Notes: a model not told the origin generated them from the sequence alone. Shown: positions 1-6,771, counted from the first letter of the stretch. The stretch: 19,424 bases of DNA from CAYURR01 sp964446745 (GCA_964446745.1 CAYURR010000034.1:1-19424); one strand, 5' to 3'. Numbers and translations: made by a program.

Positions 1-545
1 TCATATGTCGAATGCGAATCCTCTTCCTTGATGATCCTGTCCTGCGGGATACCGGCTCTAAGCAGGTAGCGTTCCATTGCGAGGGCTTCGGTGATACTCT
101 CCTGCGGGCCTTGGCTGCCTGAGACGATGATTAAGGCCTTAGGGTTACGCTCGTGGTACTTGATAGAGACCCTGAGTCTGTCTGCGAGCACAGTGGTTAC
201 GTGTTCACCCCTTATACCCGCACCCAATACGATCAGGACATCCTCGTCGTATGTCACGGTATCGTTTTGCCCGGAAAAGAACATATAGAGGATGAACATA
301 CCCACCGTGATGATTAAAATCGCACCCACACGAAACAATACCTTGAATACGGGCTTTAAGCGCAGCAGGTGCGGGTGATCCGAGAATATGGCATATAGGA
401 TCAGCAGCAGGCCCAAGCCGGAGCATATCCAGACACCAGTGTCGATGCTCGTCACAAACATCAGTGTAATGGCGTATATAAGCACCGCTACGCCAGAGAA
501 GAGCAGGAATATTTTATTAGTCAGCCTTGGTCTTGTCCCATGCAT
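1..545 (-). CDS. DUF218 (YdcF/SanA/ElyC-type) membrane protein, partial
   Basis: The reverse strand reads open from ATG at 545 to the window edge, giving about 181 residues with the C-terminus missing. After a basic N-terminus (MHGTRPRLTNK) come three hydrophobic stretches at roughly residues 12-29, 37-53 and 65-83, which predict membrane anchoring. A DUF218 start follows: VLIVLGAGIRGEHVTTVLADRL, then the NPKALIIVSGSQG strand-turn and an E-A-x-A-M-x-x-Y-L helix. The family is associated with cell-envelope functions, but the substrate is unknown. The chosen ATG overlaps the end of the transaldolase gene by 29 bases and has AGGGGTG about 9 bases upstream inside that gene. A later ATG (LMFVTS) is possible but would cut the first hydrophobic stretch. 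It is probably the third gene of the operon with the deacetylase and transaldolase. The family call is firm; the start is less so. Confidence 0.8.
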   Translation of the reverse strand, partial: MHGTRPRLTNKIFLLFSGVAVLIYAITLMFVTSIDTGVWICSGLGLLLILYAIFSDHPHLLRLKPVFKVLFRVGAILIITVGMFILYMFFSGQNDTVTYDEDVLIVLGAGIRGEHVTTVLADRLRVSIKYHERNPKALIIVSGSQGPQESITEALAMERYLLRAGIPQDRIIKEEDSHSTY

Positions 546-1194
546 CCCTGAACACCCCTAAGCCGTAATCCGTGAACGGATGATATAGAGCGGTTTTATA
601 CACATCAAGCCCACAGGTGACGATGTCAGCACCGGCCTTTGCCGCGTCTGCGATCTGCTTGCCGTTACGTAGCGCCGCAACGATGATCTCTGTCTCGAAG
701 CCGTAGTTGTAATAGATCTCGACGATATCCTTTATGTAGGTACAGTCCTCGCCGCTCGTTTCCTTCCAACCCACAAACGGTGAGACGAACTTCGCACCAA
801 GCTGTCCGGCCGGTATCGCCTGTGACGGTGAGAATACGAGAGTAATGTTTGTGCGGATACCCTCAGCCTCGAGCTTGCGCGCGGCTATGATACCCTCTAC
901 CGTGCAGGGGATCTTTATGACGAAGTTGGTTGAATATGCGGCGACGCGCTTCGCGTTCTCATAGATATCCTTCCACTCGGTCAGGTGCGGGTTGATCTCG
1001 ATCGATATCGGGAAATTCTCGTAGCCCTCGATACCCTTTTTCTGCACCCAGTCGGCCAGGTATTCAACGGTCTTTAGAAAGCTGTTTCCGCTGTTCATGA
1101 TATGCTTCGGATTTGTTGTGACACCGTCTATGCCCAAGTATTCATAAGCGTATTCGATCTCATCGGGTTTTGCACTGTCCAAAAAGTACTTCAT
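517..1194 (-). CDS. Transaldolase / fructose-6-phosphate aldolase family (FSA/TalC type)
   Basis: This 225-residue TIM-barrel aldolase has the short length typical of the TalC/FSA (MipB) group. Visible signatures are the N-terminal strand MKYFLDSA followed by GIDGVTTNPK (residues 21-30), the Schiff-base lysine in NFVIKIPCT (Lys94), the strand TNITLVFSPSQA (115-126), FVSPFVGW (136-143) and the phosphate-binding end AGADIVTCG (187-195). The family forms or cleaves C-C bonds of dihydroxyacetone or sedoheptulose/fructose phosphates. Transaldolase activity cannot be separated from fructose-6-phosphate aldolase activity by sequence reading. The start is well supported by AAGGAGGA about 5 bases before ATG. 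It lies 12 bases after the deacetylase stop and overlaps the next gene, so it is most likely co-transcribed with both. Confidence 0.9.
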   Translation of the reverse strand: MKYFLDSAKPDEIEYAYEYLGIDGVTTNPKHIMNSGNSFLKTVEYLADWVQKKGIEGYENFPISIEINPHLTEWKDIYENAKRVAAYSTNFVIKIPCTVEGIIAARKLEAEGIRTNITLVFSPSQAIPAGQLGAKFVSPFVGWKETSGEDCTYIKDIVEIYYNYGFETEIIVAALRNGKQIADAAKAGADIVTCGLDVYKTALYHPFTDYGLGVFRDAWDKTKAD

Positions 1195-1206
1195 GGAAAA
1201 TCCTCC

Positions 1207-2049
1207 TTAGTTATATGGATCGGTCCCGACCAGGTCGCTGACCGTACAAAAACTGTAGCCATGTTCCTTCAGTCCCTTGATGATCAGTGGGACGGCCTTT
1301 AGTGTTTCCTGCCTGCCAGGCGCGCTGTGCATCAACACGATGTCGCCGGGTTGTATGTTGTCTATAACATAATCCGCTATCTCGGAAGCCTTGCTGCCTG
1401 CCCAGTCCATCGTATCCACAGACCATATGATGATCTTTTGATCCGCTAAGAGCTCTGTCGTGTATGCGTCGAGGTCGCCGTATGGCGGACGAAAATATGC
1501 GGGTGTAACGTCTATAGCCTTCTTGATGAGCTCATTGGTCTTTGCGATCTCGTCCTTTACCTCGCTGTCGCTAAGTTTCGTAAAATGCGGATGCGAATAG
1601 GAATGCCCGGCTACCTGAAAGCCGTTTTTGTATGCCTTTTTCACGATATCTATGTTGTTTTTTATATTCACGCCCGTGAAGAAGAACGTGGCGGTGACGT
1701 TATTGTCGATCAGCACGTCCATGATCTGTGGTGTTATCTTTGTATCCGGGCCGTCATCAAAGGTTAACACCACGCATTTTTCCTCGCTCGTACCGTTTAA
1801 TATAATCGTGTCCGGATATTTCTCGGCCAGCGAGATCATTTCTTCCTTCCATGCGGTTGTGCTTGCGCGTTGCTTCTGTGTCAGGCGTGTGAGGTTTTGG
1901 ATCATTCGATAGGGTGTGTTTTTACGTGATGGGGTTGAGGAGGGTAGTATGTTTGTAGCGGCCGCGTTTATACTTACCGACGCTTGTGACAGCACCAGCG
2001 TAACGGATACAAGCATCGCTGTCGCATATTTGTGAACGCGTATTCGCAT
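1207..2049 (-). CDS. Exported polysaccharide deacetylase (NodB homology, carbohydrate esterase 4)
   Basis: This is a 280-residue secreted or membrane-tethered protein. The N-terminus (MRIRVHKYATAMLVSVTLVL) is basic then hydrophobic, and SINAAATN offers a signal-peptidase-like site. The mature part carries the full CE4 set: TFDDGP (about 96-101, metal and base aspartates), HSYSH (149-153, metal histidines), RPPYG (187-191), the W-x-x-D-x-x-DW segment (209-216) and VLMHS with the catalytic-type histidine (about 241). Such enzymes remove acetyl groups from peptidoglycan or other GlcNAc/MurNAc polymers outside the membrane; the actual substrate is not shown by sequence. The ATG at 2049 is preferred, with GTGGG 8 bases upstream. 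A GTG at 2055 would add two residues. Transcription should start from the consensus promoter at 2094-2122. It is the first gene of the operon with the transaldolase and DUF218 gene. Confidence 0.92.
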   Translation of the reverse strand: MRIRVHKYATAMLVSVTLVLSQASVSINAAATNILPSSTPSRKNTPYRMIQNLTRLTQKQRASTTAWKEEMISLAEKYPDTIILNGTSEEKCVVLTFDDGPDTKITPQIMDVLIDNNVTATFFFTGVNIKNNIDIVKKAYKNGFQVAGHSYSHPHFTKLSDSEVKDEIAKTNELIKKAIDVTPAYFRPPYGDLDAYTTELLADQKIIIWSVDTMDWAGSKASEIADYVIDNIQPGDIVLMHSAPGRQETLKAVPLIIKGLKEHGYSFCTVSDLVGTDPYN

Positions 2050-2093
2050 AATCACAGCCCACTTTCTGTTGAAAATTAATCTTATCGATTCCC

Positions 2094-2122
2094 ATTGTAA
2101 TGAACGGGTGAGCCTTTGTCAA
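2094..2122 (-). promoter_or_regulatory. Sigma-A promoter for the deacetylase operon
   Basis: On the minus strand a perfect -35 TTGACA (2122-2117) is followed after exactly 17 bases by -10 TACAAT (2099-2094). The predicted start is near 2087, giving a 5' leader of about 38 bases before the deacetylase ATG. Confidence 0.8.
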
Positions 2123-2130
2123 TAAATCGC

Positions 2131-2160
2131 TTGACAACGCTTTATCCGCTGTGGCATAAT
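2131..2160 (+). promoter_or_regulatory. Sigma-A promoter for the acetyltransferase-methyltransferase leader
   Basis: On the plus strand -35 TTGACA (2131-2136) is followed after 18 bases by -10 CATAAT (2155-2160). The predicted start is near 2167, about 37 bases before the leader ORF and about 275 bases before the acetyltransferase ATG. Its -35 box is 8 bp from the -35 box of the divergent promoter. Confidence 0.65.
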
Positions 2161-2203
2161 CTGCGAAACATTCAACAAGGCTTTTCAGGAGAGGATTCCA
2201 CAC

Positions 2204-2317
2204 ATGCTTAACCGTCGCAATCTTTGTATGATGAATAATATACTATCGAATATTGAACAGCAGACTTATCTCGTGGAGATTATTTTCACGGGCTTTTGCT
2301 GTTGTATTCAAAAATAG
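2204..2317 (+). CDS. Leader peptide ORF (37 codons) with terminal Cys-Cys-Cys
   Basis: An ATG at 2204 opens 37 codons ending in TAG at 2315-2317. The product begins MLNRRNLCMMNN and ends FTGFCCCIQK, with three consecutive cysteine codons (TGC TGT TGT, 2297-2305). An SD-like AGGAGAGG (2187-2194) sits 9 bases before ATG, as strong as for the real genes here, and a promoter lies just upstream. The second half of the ORF is inside a hairpin (2256-2303), and its stop codon lies in the 5' arm of another (2314-2337). A 13-bp terminator follows 29 bases after the stop. This placement is that of a regulatory leader peptide, not of a protein with its own job. I recognise no homologue; that it is translated is inference. 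Confidence 0.55.
   Translation: MLNRRNLCMMNNILSNIEQQTYLVEIIFTGFCCCIQK
2256..2303 (+). promoter_or_regulatory. Leader hairpin 1 inside the upstream ORF
   Basis: AACAGCA (2256-2262) pairs perfectly with TGCTGTT (2297-2303), which is also the first part of the triple-Cys codon run. Nested inside, CTCGTG (2270-2275) pairs with CACGGG (2287-2292), including one G-U pair. A ribosome at the Cys codons would disrupt the outer stem. Confidence 0.5.
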
Positions 2318-2337
2318 GTGCGGCGATTACTACCTAT
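2314..2337 (+). promoter_or_regulatory. Leader hairpin 2 over the upstream ORF stop codon
   Basis: ATAGGT (2314-2319) pairs with ACCTAT (2332-2337) across a 12-base loop. The 5' arm contains the TAG stop of the leader ORF, so a terminating ribosome would melt this stem. Confidence 0.45.
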
Positions 2338-2346
2338 AACGAAGAC

Positions 2347-2401
2347 AGCGGTCAAGGTCCGAAGGCTACAAGCCAACAGACCTTGACCGCTTTTTATTTT
2401 T
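2347..2401 (+). terminator. Intrinsic terminator/attenuator in the 5' leader
   Basis: AGCGGTCAAGGTC (2347-2359) is perfectly complementary to GACCTTGACCGCT (2379-2391). The loop contains a second small stem, GGCT-ACA-AGCC (2364-2374). A run of TTTTTATTTTT follows at 2391-2401. On the opposite strand no T-run follows the stem, so it acts in the plus direction. It lies 27 bases upstream of the acetyltransferase SD and downstream of a good plus-strand promoter, with no full-length gene in between. That position makes it a conditional attenuator, not an end-of-gene terminator. Confidence 0.85.
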
Positions 2402-2441
2402 CGTAAATTTGTCTGGTAACTACAAACGGGAGGGAATTTCA

Positions 2442-3281
2442 ATGACATTTACATTGTATGACAACGTGCAGGACTTTTTAGCGGATGTGGCCGATACACT
2501 ACGCAAGCATTACATCCAAAACAATCTGCTGATTCACAACGCAAAGGATGGTCCGGACAAGGTGATGGCAAGTGTAAAGGATGCTAACGGGGGTATTTTG
2601 GTAGCGGCTATACGCACGGAACCGTTCCCGCTTGTGATGTACGAGAAGGACAATGTCCCAAACGACAAGGCCGTAGAGGTGCTTGCACAGGGTTTTGCAC
2701 AAAACGGTATCGAGATTGACTTTTTCGCGACGGTACCGGGGCTCGCAGAGCGTTTCCGTGACGCGTACTCAGCGGTAACGGGCTTTACATTCGAGAATCA
2801 AAAGAATCTCACGCTCTATAAGACAGACCGCACAGACCCGTTAATGAAGGACGTGCCCGGCACACTGCGCCGTGCTGATGAGCGCGACATGTTCTTCCTG
2901 CCGTATTGGGTCGCTGATTTTCAGCCTGCATGTAAGCTGGGGCCTTATGTGCTGGAGCCGTCCGTCGGAAAGACAAAGATCATTGTAGAGCGTGGCGATT
3001 TGTTTATATGGGAGGACGGCGGACCTGTGTCCATGGCCGCAAAGGTACGCGAGACCGGTCCATGTCGATTTATCGGTGAGGTATACACGCCGCCACATCT
3101 GCGTGGAAAGGGCTACAGCTACGCATGCGTATGGCATCTGACACAGAAGCTGTTTGCGGACGGTTACGAATATGCGGCGCTCTATGCGGATAACGCGAAC
3201 CCATATTCAAACAAGGTGTATCAGAAGATAGGGTATAAAAAGGTCATAGAGCATCATGAATACAAGAAAGTGGGGGGATAA
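2442..3281 (+). CDS. GNAT-family N-acetyltransferase
   Basis: This 279-residue protein has a C-terminal GNAT fold. The acetyl-CoA pyrophosphate-binding loop is RGKGYS (residues 221-226), preceded by the strand IGEVYTPPHL (211-220). The typical C-terminal N-x-x-S-N-K-V-Y-Q-K-I-G-Y segment follows (252-265). The N-terminal half (about 1-135) is a less conserved GNAT-like extension seen in two-domain members. It should transfer acetyl from acetyl-CoA to an amine; the substrate (antibiotic, polyamine or peptide) cannot be read from the sequence. The ATG at 2442 is chosen because GGGAGGG (2428-2434) sits 7 bases upstream; an in-frame TTG at 2409 lies too close to the terminator T-run. It is followed 2 bases later by a methyltransferase and is preceded by a long attenuator-like leader. 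Confidence 0.85.
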   Translation: MTFTLYDNVQDFLADVADTLRKHYIQNNLLIHNAKDGPDKVMASVKDANGGILVAAIRTEPFPLVMYEKDNVPNDKAVEVLAQGFAQNGIEIDFFATVPGLAERFRDAYSAVTGFTFENQKNLTLYKTDRTDPLMKDVPGTLRRADERDMFFLPYWVADFQPACKLGPYVLEPSVGKTKIIVERGDLFIWEDGGPVSMAAKVRETGPCRFIGEVYTPPHLRGKGYSYACVWHLTQKLFADGYEYAALYADNANPYSNKVYQKIGYKKVIEHHEYKKVGG

Positions 3282-3283
3282 GT

Positions 3284-4084
3284 ATGTCATCCAATCAAGA
3301 CCTTATACACGAGAAATATAAGGACGCCGCAAAAGAAGAAAATCGCAACGAGAGTTCACGCGCAGCCGGGTTGGAGTTTCATTATACTAAAAAGTTTCTT
3401 GAGCCGTTGGTCACTGCGGACAGCAATGTGTTGGAGGTCGGATGTGCGACGGGATATTACGCGATGCATTTCGCTGATAGATGCAAAAGCTATACCGGTA
3501 TAGACATAACGCCAGAGAACATTGAGATCCTTAATGAAAAGATAAATGCAAGGGGCCTTACGAATGTATCGGCGAGGGTGGGGGATGCTACGGATCTAAA
3601 GGATGTACCGAACGAGGCGTATGATGTTGTACTCGCGCTCGGGCCTATGTATCACCTGCCATACGATGAACGCGGTAAGGTATTTGACGAGTGCGCGCGT
3701 GTATGTAAAAAGGGTGGGACTATGGTGTTCGCGTTTATATCAACCCTCGGTGTATATGTATTCGGATCAATATTGTGGCCTGATAAATACCCAAACGAAA
3801 CCGCAAGCGATTTTTTACTGCGACAGGGTACTGATGATTTAAGGCCCGGATTATTCTTTTTCAGCACGCCCGAGGAGATGTCCTCGCAAGCAAAAGCCCA
3901 CGGCCTTTGCGTCGAAAGGAACGTGGGCGTGAACTTTGCATTTTGTGAGAATATCATAAATGATATGAGCGAGGAGCAATTTAAGGTGTGGATGGAATTG
4001 AATGATCGTATGACTGAGAGCGAAAGCTGCGCGGGCTTAAGCACGCATACGCTGTGTATCACAAAGCATACAGATCATGCTTAG
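3284..4084 (+). CDS. Class I SAM-dependent methyltransferase
   Basis: This is a 266-residue Rossmann-fold methyltransferase. Motif I is VLEVGCATG (49-57), followed by the acidic SAM-ribose residue in YTGIDI (about Asp74), the adenine-side GDATDL (100-105) and the motif-IV region VVLALGPMYHLPYDER (115-130). The methyl acceptor is unknown; residues 155-215 are a variable cap region. It starts 2 bases after the acetyltransferase stop, with GGGGGGAT as the SD, so the two are a tightly coupled pair. Its final codons and TAG stop run into the first of three 18-bp tandem repeats, so the C-terminus was shaped by the repeat. Assignment to the SAM-methyltransferase superfamily is firm; a resistance role is only a guess from context. 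Confidence 0.88.
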   Translation: MSSNQDLIHEKYKDAAKEENRNESSRAAGLEFHYTKKFLEPLVTADSNVLEVGCATGYYAMHFADRCKSYTGIDITPENIEILNEKINARGLTNVSARVGDATDLKDVPNEAYDVVLALGPMYHLPYDERGKVFDECARVCKKGGTMVFAFISTLGVYVFGSILWPDKYPNETASDFLLRQGTDDLRPGLFFFSTPEEMSSQAKAHGLCVERNVGVNFAFCENIINDMSEEQFKVWMELNDRMTESESCAGLSTHTLCITKHTDHA

Positions 4085-4118
4085 CATACAAATCATGCTT
4101 AGCATACAAATCATGATT
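4065..4118. repeat. Three 18-bp tandem repeats between convergent genes
   Basis: The unit AGCATACAAATCATGCTT occurs three times head to tail at 4065-4082 (one base different), 4083-4100 (exact) and 4101-4118 (one base different near its end). Each copy holds the inverted repeat AGCAT/ATGCT, and ATGCT-T-AGCAT across the junctions gives a second possible stem. The array supplies the stop codon of the plus-strand methyltransferase and reaches the stop codon of the minus-strand phosphotransferase. No T-run follows, so it is not a standard terminator. Confidence 0.85.
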
Positions 4119-5100
4119 AACATAACCGTTTCCACTCCATAAGCCAATTGTAGGTCGCATCCAAGAAGGTTGGTGCACGGTGACAGCCCTCGGTGGGCAT
4201 CACATCACGCATCGCGTGACCCTGCATAGCAAAGCGCCTTAGCGCCATGAAGTACTCTATCATCTTGTCGCTAATATGATCGATAGGATAGGTGCTCTGA
4301 TAGGTATCCATAAAACTATGGATAGTAGCTATCGTGTTGTCGATGTCCTGCCTATTTAGACTAAAGAAATCCGTCTTGTCACAGAGGCATACGATATCAT
4401 AAACATGCGGCGCAAGGCACGCGTTGTCGATATCGATATATGTAAACTTGCCACTAGGCGATTTTATGATGTTGCCGAGATCCAGATCGCCATGGATCCC
4501 GGCGATCGGCAAGTCCTTTACATCTTCCCAGAGCTCGTTGCCAAGAGCTACGAGCTCTGAAATCTTAGCCGTGTCATAACCAAAGGCGCTGAGTTCCTCG
4601 ATCAAGCAGTCTATAAAATATTTTTTGCCGATGACGGGCAGCGGCTCGGGATATTTTGATAGTAGATGATGCAGCTGCGATGCCGTAGCGCCCAGTGTCG
4701 GGATGTCGTCGGCGGTAGCGGTGTGGCCCTCGAGATGCTCGTAGAGTACGCCGATCCTATTGCCCTCGGGCATATCGACCTCAATAAAATGATCACCGCT
4801 TGGTGTTGGGATGATGTTTACGATAGGGAAGCCGTTATCCTTCAGATACGCGCAGACCTTGACAGCTTTTAACGCTTTGGCCGTATAAGGCCGCTTATAT
4901 AGCTTGAACACATACCGCGTTGTGTTATCGGCAGTCATGTAGATTGATCCACCGATATCCCGAAACAGACGAAACTCGTTGAAGCCTATTCCATACTGTT
5001 CGGAGACAAGTTGTCTTAAGGCCTCGGGATCCGCTGTGGAACGATAGACCTTTAATATATAAGACCTCCCTATTTTTACATCAATCATAGAACATTTCAT
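4117..5100 (-). CDS. APH/choline-kinase-fold phosphotransferase
   Basis: About 327 residues with the aminoglycoside phosphotransferase-type kinase fold. The N-lobe carries the ATP-binding lysine candidate in YVFKLYKR (about Lys66). The C-lobe carries the catalytic loop HGDLDLGN (203-210, Brenner-type H-G-D-x-x-x-x-N) and the metal-binding IDIDN (222-226). The C-terminal half is helical. Family members phosphorylate small hydroxyl compounds (homoserine, choline, aminoglycosides, sugars); the substrate is not evident, and an antibiotic role should not be assumed. The start is uncertain. ATG at 5100 has no SD. An in-frame TTG at 5112 has only TTAGG 9 bases upstream. The best SD, GGGAGG (5065-5070), lies inside the frame before an ATA codon. 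It follows the BofC-like gene by 26-38 bases, so probably the same transcript, and converges with the methyltransferase. Confidence 0.8.
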   Translation of the reverse strand: MKCSMIDVKIGRSYILKVYRSTADPEALRQLVSEQYGIGFNEFRLFRDIGGSIYMTADNTTRYVFKLYKRPYTAKALKAVKVCAYLKDNGFPIVNIIPTPSGDHFIEVDMPEGNRIGVLYEHLEGHTATADDIPTLGATASQLHHLLSKYPEPLPVIGKKYFIDCLIEELSAFGYDTAKISELVALGNELWEDVKDLPIAGIHGDLDLGNIIKSPSGKFTYIDIDNACLAPHVYDIVCLCDKTDFFSLNRQDIDNTIATIHSFMDTYQSTYPIDHISDKMIEYFMALRRFAMQGHAMRDVMPTEGCHRAPTFLDATYNWLMEWKRLC

Positions 5101-5138
5101 TCGATAAATCAATCAGAAAAACCTAAGTTAAAGTCCCC

Positions 5139-5795
5139 TCAGCTCCCATAGTCCTGCAATGCCTTGTATAACTCTTCGTCGCTTGCGATCTCCACACCAA
5201 TGGTTAGACGCTCCTGATCATCTCTGCTCAAAGAGGTGGCGGGAGTTTTTGTTATCTCTTTTATATTGCTGATATAGTTTCCGGCCTCGTCGGTTATAGG
5301 GTCTTTATAAAATACAGTAACATAACCATCCTGTAAGCCTAGGATATACCGCGCAGGTTCCAATGCCGGAGCGGGCTTGCGTAGTACAAGCTCGTCAGAA
5401 GAAAATGAAACGGTCTCCCAGCCCATGTAGGTGTTTTTTATTGCATCAAGGTCAGAGCCTATGAGGAAATATGGTACGGTCTCCTGACTGCGTGAGACCA
5501 CCTCGCCCTGTTTATCGACATGCTCGAACACTACAGAGGTTTCCGCTGTCACACGAGGCGATGCATCATTCATGTACACGGGCGTGGTCTCGATCGTCGA
5601 GGTTTCACCGCCTGCTGAGTCGTTCTCTATACCCATGTGCCCCGAGGTTTCGACAGTCTGCGTGGTTTCTTTTATATCGTTTATACGCTTATTTGTTTCG
5701 TTTATAGCGTATTTATAGATCCGGCCGCCGAGATATATCCCTGCGGGGACCACTATCAAGCATATGCATCCGAGTATAATTAAATATGTTTTCAC
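5139..5795 (-). CDS. Membrane-anchored protein with BofC-like C-terminal domain
   Basis: A 218-residue protein with a single N-terminal membrane segment (about 3-24, TYLIILGCICLIVVPAGIYL). A low-complexity Thr/Glu-rich linker follows (about 40-90), then an extracytoplasmic domain. The C-terminal stretch RYILGLQDGYVTVFYKD, then EITKTPATSLSRDDQERL and EELYKALQDY, resembles the BofC C-terminal domain, first known from the forespore intercompartment signalling protein of Bacillus. In Clostridia this domain occurs in proteins of unknown role, so a sporulation function is not claimed. GTG at 5795 is chosen because GGAGG sits 7 bases upstream; an upstream TTG at 5840 would place that SD inside the gene. 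It lies between a second anchored protein and the phosphotransferase on the same strand. Confidence 0.75.
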   Translation of the reverse strand: MKTYLIILGCICLIVVPAGIYLGGRIYKYAINETNKRINDIKETTQTVETSGHMGIENDSAGGETSTIETTPVYMNDASPRVTAETSVVFEHVDKQGEVVSRSQETVPYFLIGSDLDAIKNTYMGWETVSFSSDELVLRKPAPALEPARYILGLQDGYVTVFYKDPITDEAGNYISNIKEITKTPATSLSRDDQERLTIGVEIASDEELYKALQDYGS

Positions 5796-5865
5796 AAATT
5801 GGCCTCCATTCTTAAATACTGTTTTGGGAATTATTGCCAATTTATTTATTTATTATAACCTCGGC

Positions 5866-6720
5866 CTAAAACTCTCCGGCCTTTATAAAGCATTCGAAGC
5901 TCTTGCCGCCCGAAGCGGATCCTTCGAATAGATAGGCAGGTTGCAGAATGCTGTTATCATAGATATAAACGAGGCGGCAATCGGAAAGCAGAACAGTCAT
6001 ATCCGTCTTTGGCAGAAACGATGCGGCCTTGGCCGCGCTCATGACGCGGCATGCAGAGATTCGCTCGTATTGAATTAGGTAATACTCGAGTGAGCAGACA
6101 TGACCGCTCTTATCGATTATCACTCGGTTGTTGAACGCGAAGTTTCGCAGGTTGCCGAGGCGGTTGATGAAGTCTACGCGATATTGCTGCCCGTCAAAAT
6201 GCACACGCACCTCGTCGTAAAACAGCACGAGCATCTTGCTGTCTATAAAGTCCGTAGCGGTTTGTATTGCATCAAAGTCGGTCATCTCAGCATGCTCGAT
6301 TCCGCGATGTGCGATCTCGTAGCGCAGTACCGGCGCATATTTATCCGCAAACAATGTGCCTGTATCGTCAGAAAACACATAGCTGTCTAAAGTTTCGCTG
6401 TAGTCCTTGGGCAAGCCGAAAAGCTCAGCGTAGAGTACAGCCGTATCGGGATCGGTAATTGTATATTTGGGTACATAGCAGTTCTGACTGCCATAGGCAT
6501 CGGTGGGCAGTTCAAAGCCTATGATATAGCCCTTGTCATTGAATTCGGAGATCGGCAGCGTCTCAGCCACAGATACGGCGGAGACTGCACGTGCGGTCAG
6601 TCGTGGCACCAGATTACGTATGGCCGCCCGGTTACTGTCGGACAATAGGCCGCTCACAAATACGCCGATGACCATGAACCAAAAGGACGCAAAAAGGCCG
6701 TATACAGTTTTTTTAAGCAT
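5866..6720 (-). CDS. Membrane-anchored extracytoplasmic protein, possibly YycI-like
   Basis: A 284-residue protein with one N-terminal transmembrane helix (about 6-28, YGLFASFWFMVIGVFVSGLL) and a large outside domain. The C-terminal part (DFINRLGNLRNFAFNNRVII, a paired-strand region, then DCRLVYIYDNSILQPAYLFEG and a final CFIKAGEF) recalls the repeated fold of the YycH/YycI regulators of the WalRK kinase system. I only recognise this loosely and no walK or walR gene is nearby. ATG at 6720 is chosen, with GAGGTG about 8 bases upstream; ATG at 6735 would place the SD inside the ORF. It follows the SNF2 gene by 51 bases and precedes the BofC-like gene by 70, consistent with an operon. Confidence 0.7.
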   Translation of the reverse strand: MLKKTVYGLFASFWFMVIGVFVSGLLSDSNRAAIRNLVPRLTARAVSAVSVAETLPISEFNDKGYIIGFELPTDAYGSQNCYVPKYTITDPDTAVLYAELFGLPKDYSETLDSYVFSDDTGTLFADKYAPVLRYEIAHRGIEHAEMTDFDAIQTATDFIDSKMLVLFYDEVRVHFDGQQYRVDFINRLGNLRNFAFNNRVIIDKSGHVCSLEYYLIQYERISACRVMSAAKAASFLPKTDMTVLLSDCRLVYIYDNSILQPAYLFEGSASGGKSFECFIKAGEF

Positions 6721-6771
6721 AACGCAACACCTCATGCTTATTATTACCGTATGCGGCCTAAAAAAAACAAT

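Noticed and set aside
1922..2203. Minus-strand open frame upstream of and overlapping the deacetylase
   Set aside because: It would cross the deacetylase promoter and signal-peptide region in another frame; no SD or domain.
2311..2400. Possible T-box or metabolite riboswitch in the acetyltransferase leader
   Set aside because: There is no T-box core (AGGGTGG-ACCGCG type), and I could not match the conserved cores of glycine, ykkC, fluoride, ZTP, purine or preQ1 elements by eye. It is kept as an unclassified attenuator.
3652..4062. 136-codon minus-strand open frame opposite the methyltransferase
   Set aside because: It lies wholly within a clear methyltransferase gene, with no SD and no recognisable domain.
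4065..4118. CRISPR-like array from the 18-bp repeats
   Set aside because: The copies are contiguous with no spacers, and there are no cas genes.
5845..5880. TATAAT (minus strand, 5857-5852) as a promoter for the BofC-like gene
   Set aside because: The -10 box is perfect, but the bases at -35 spacing read GCCGGA with no extended -10 TG, so support is too weak to list as a feature.
6735..6771. T-run after the SNF2 gene as a terminator
   Set aside because: TTTTTTTT is present on the minus strand, but no adjacent GC-rich stem precedes it.
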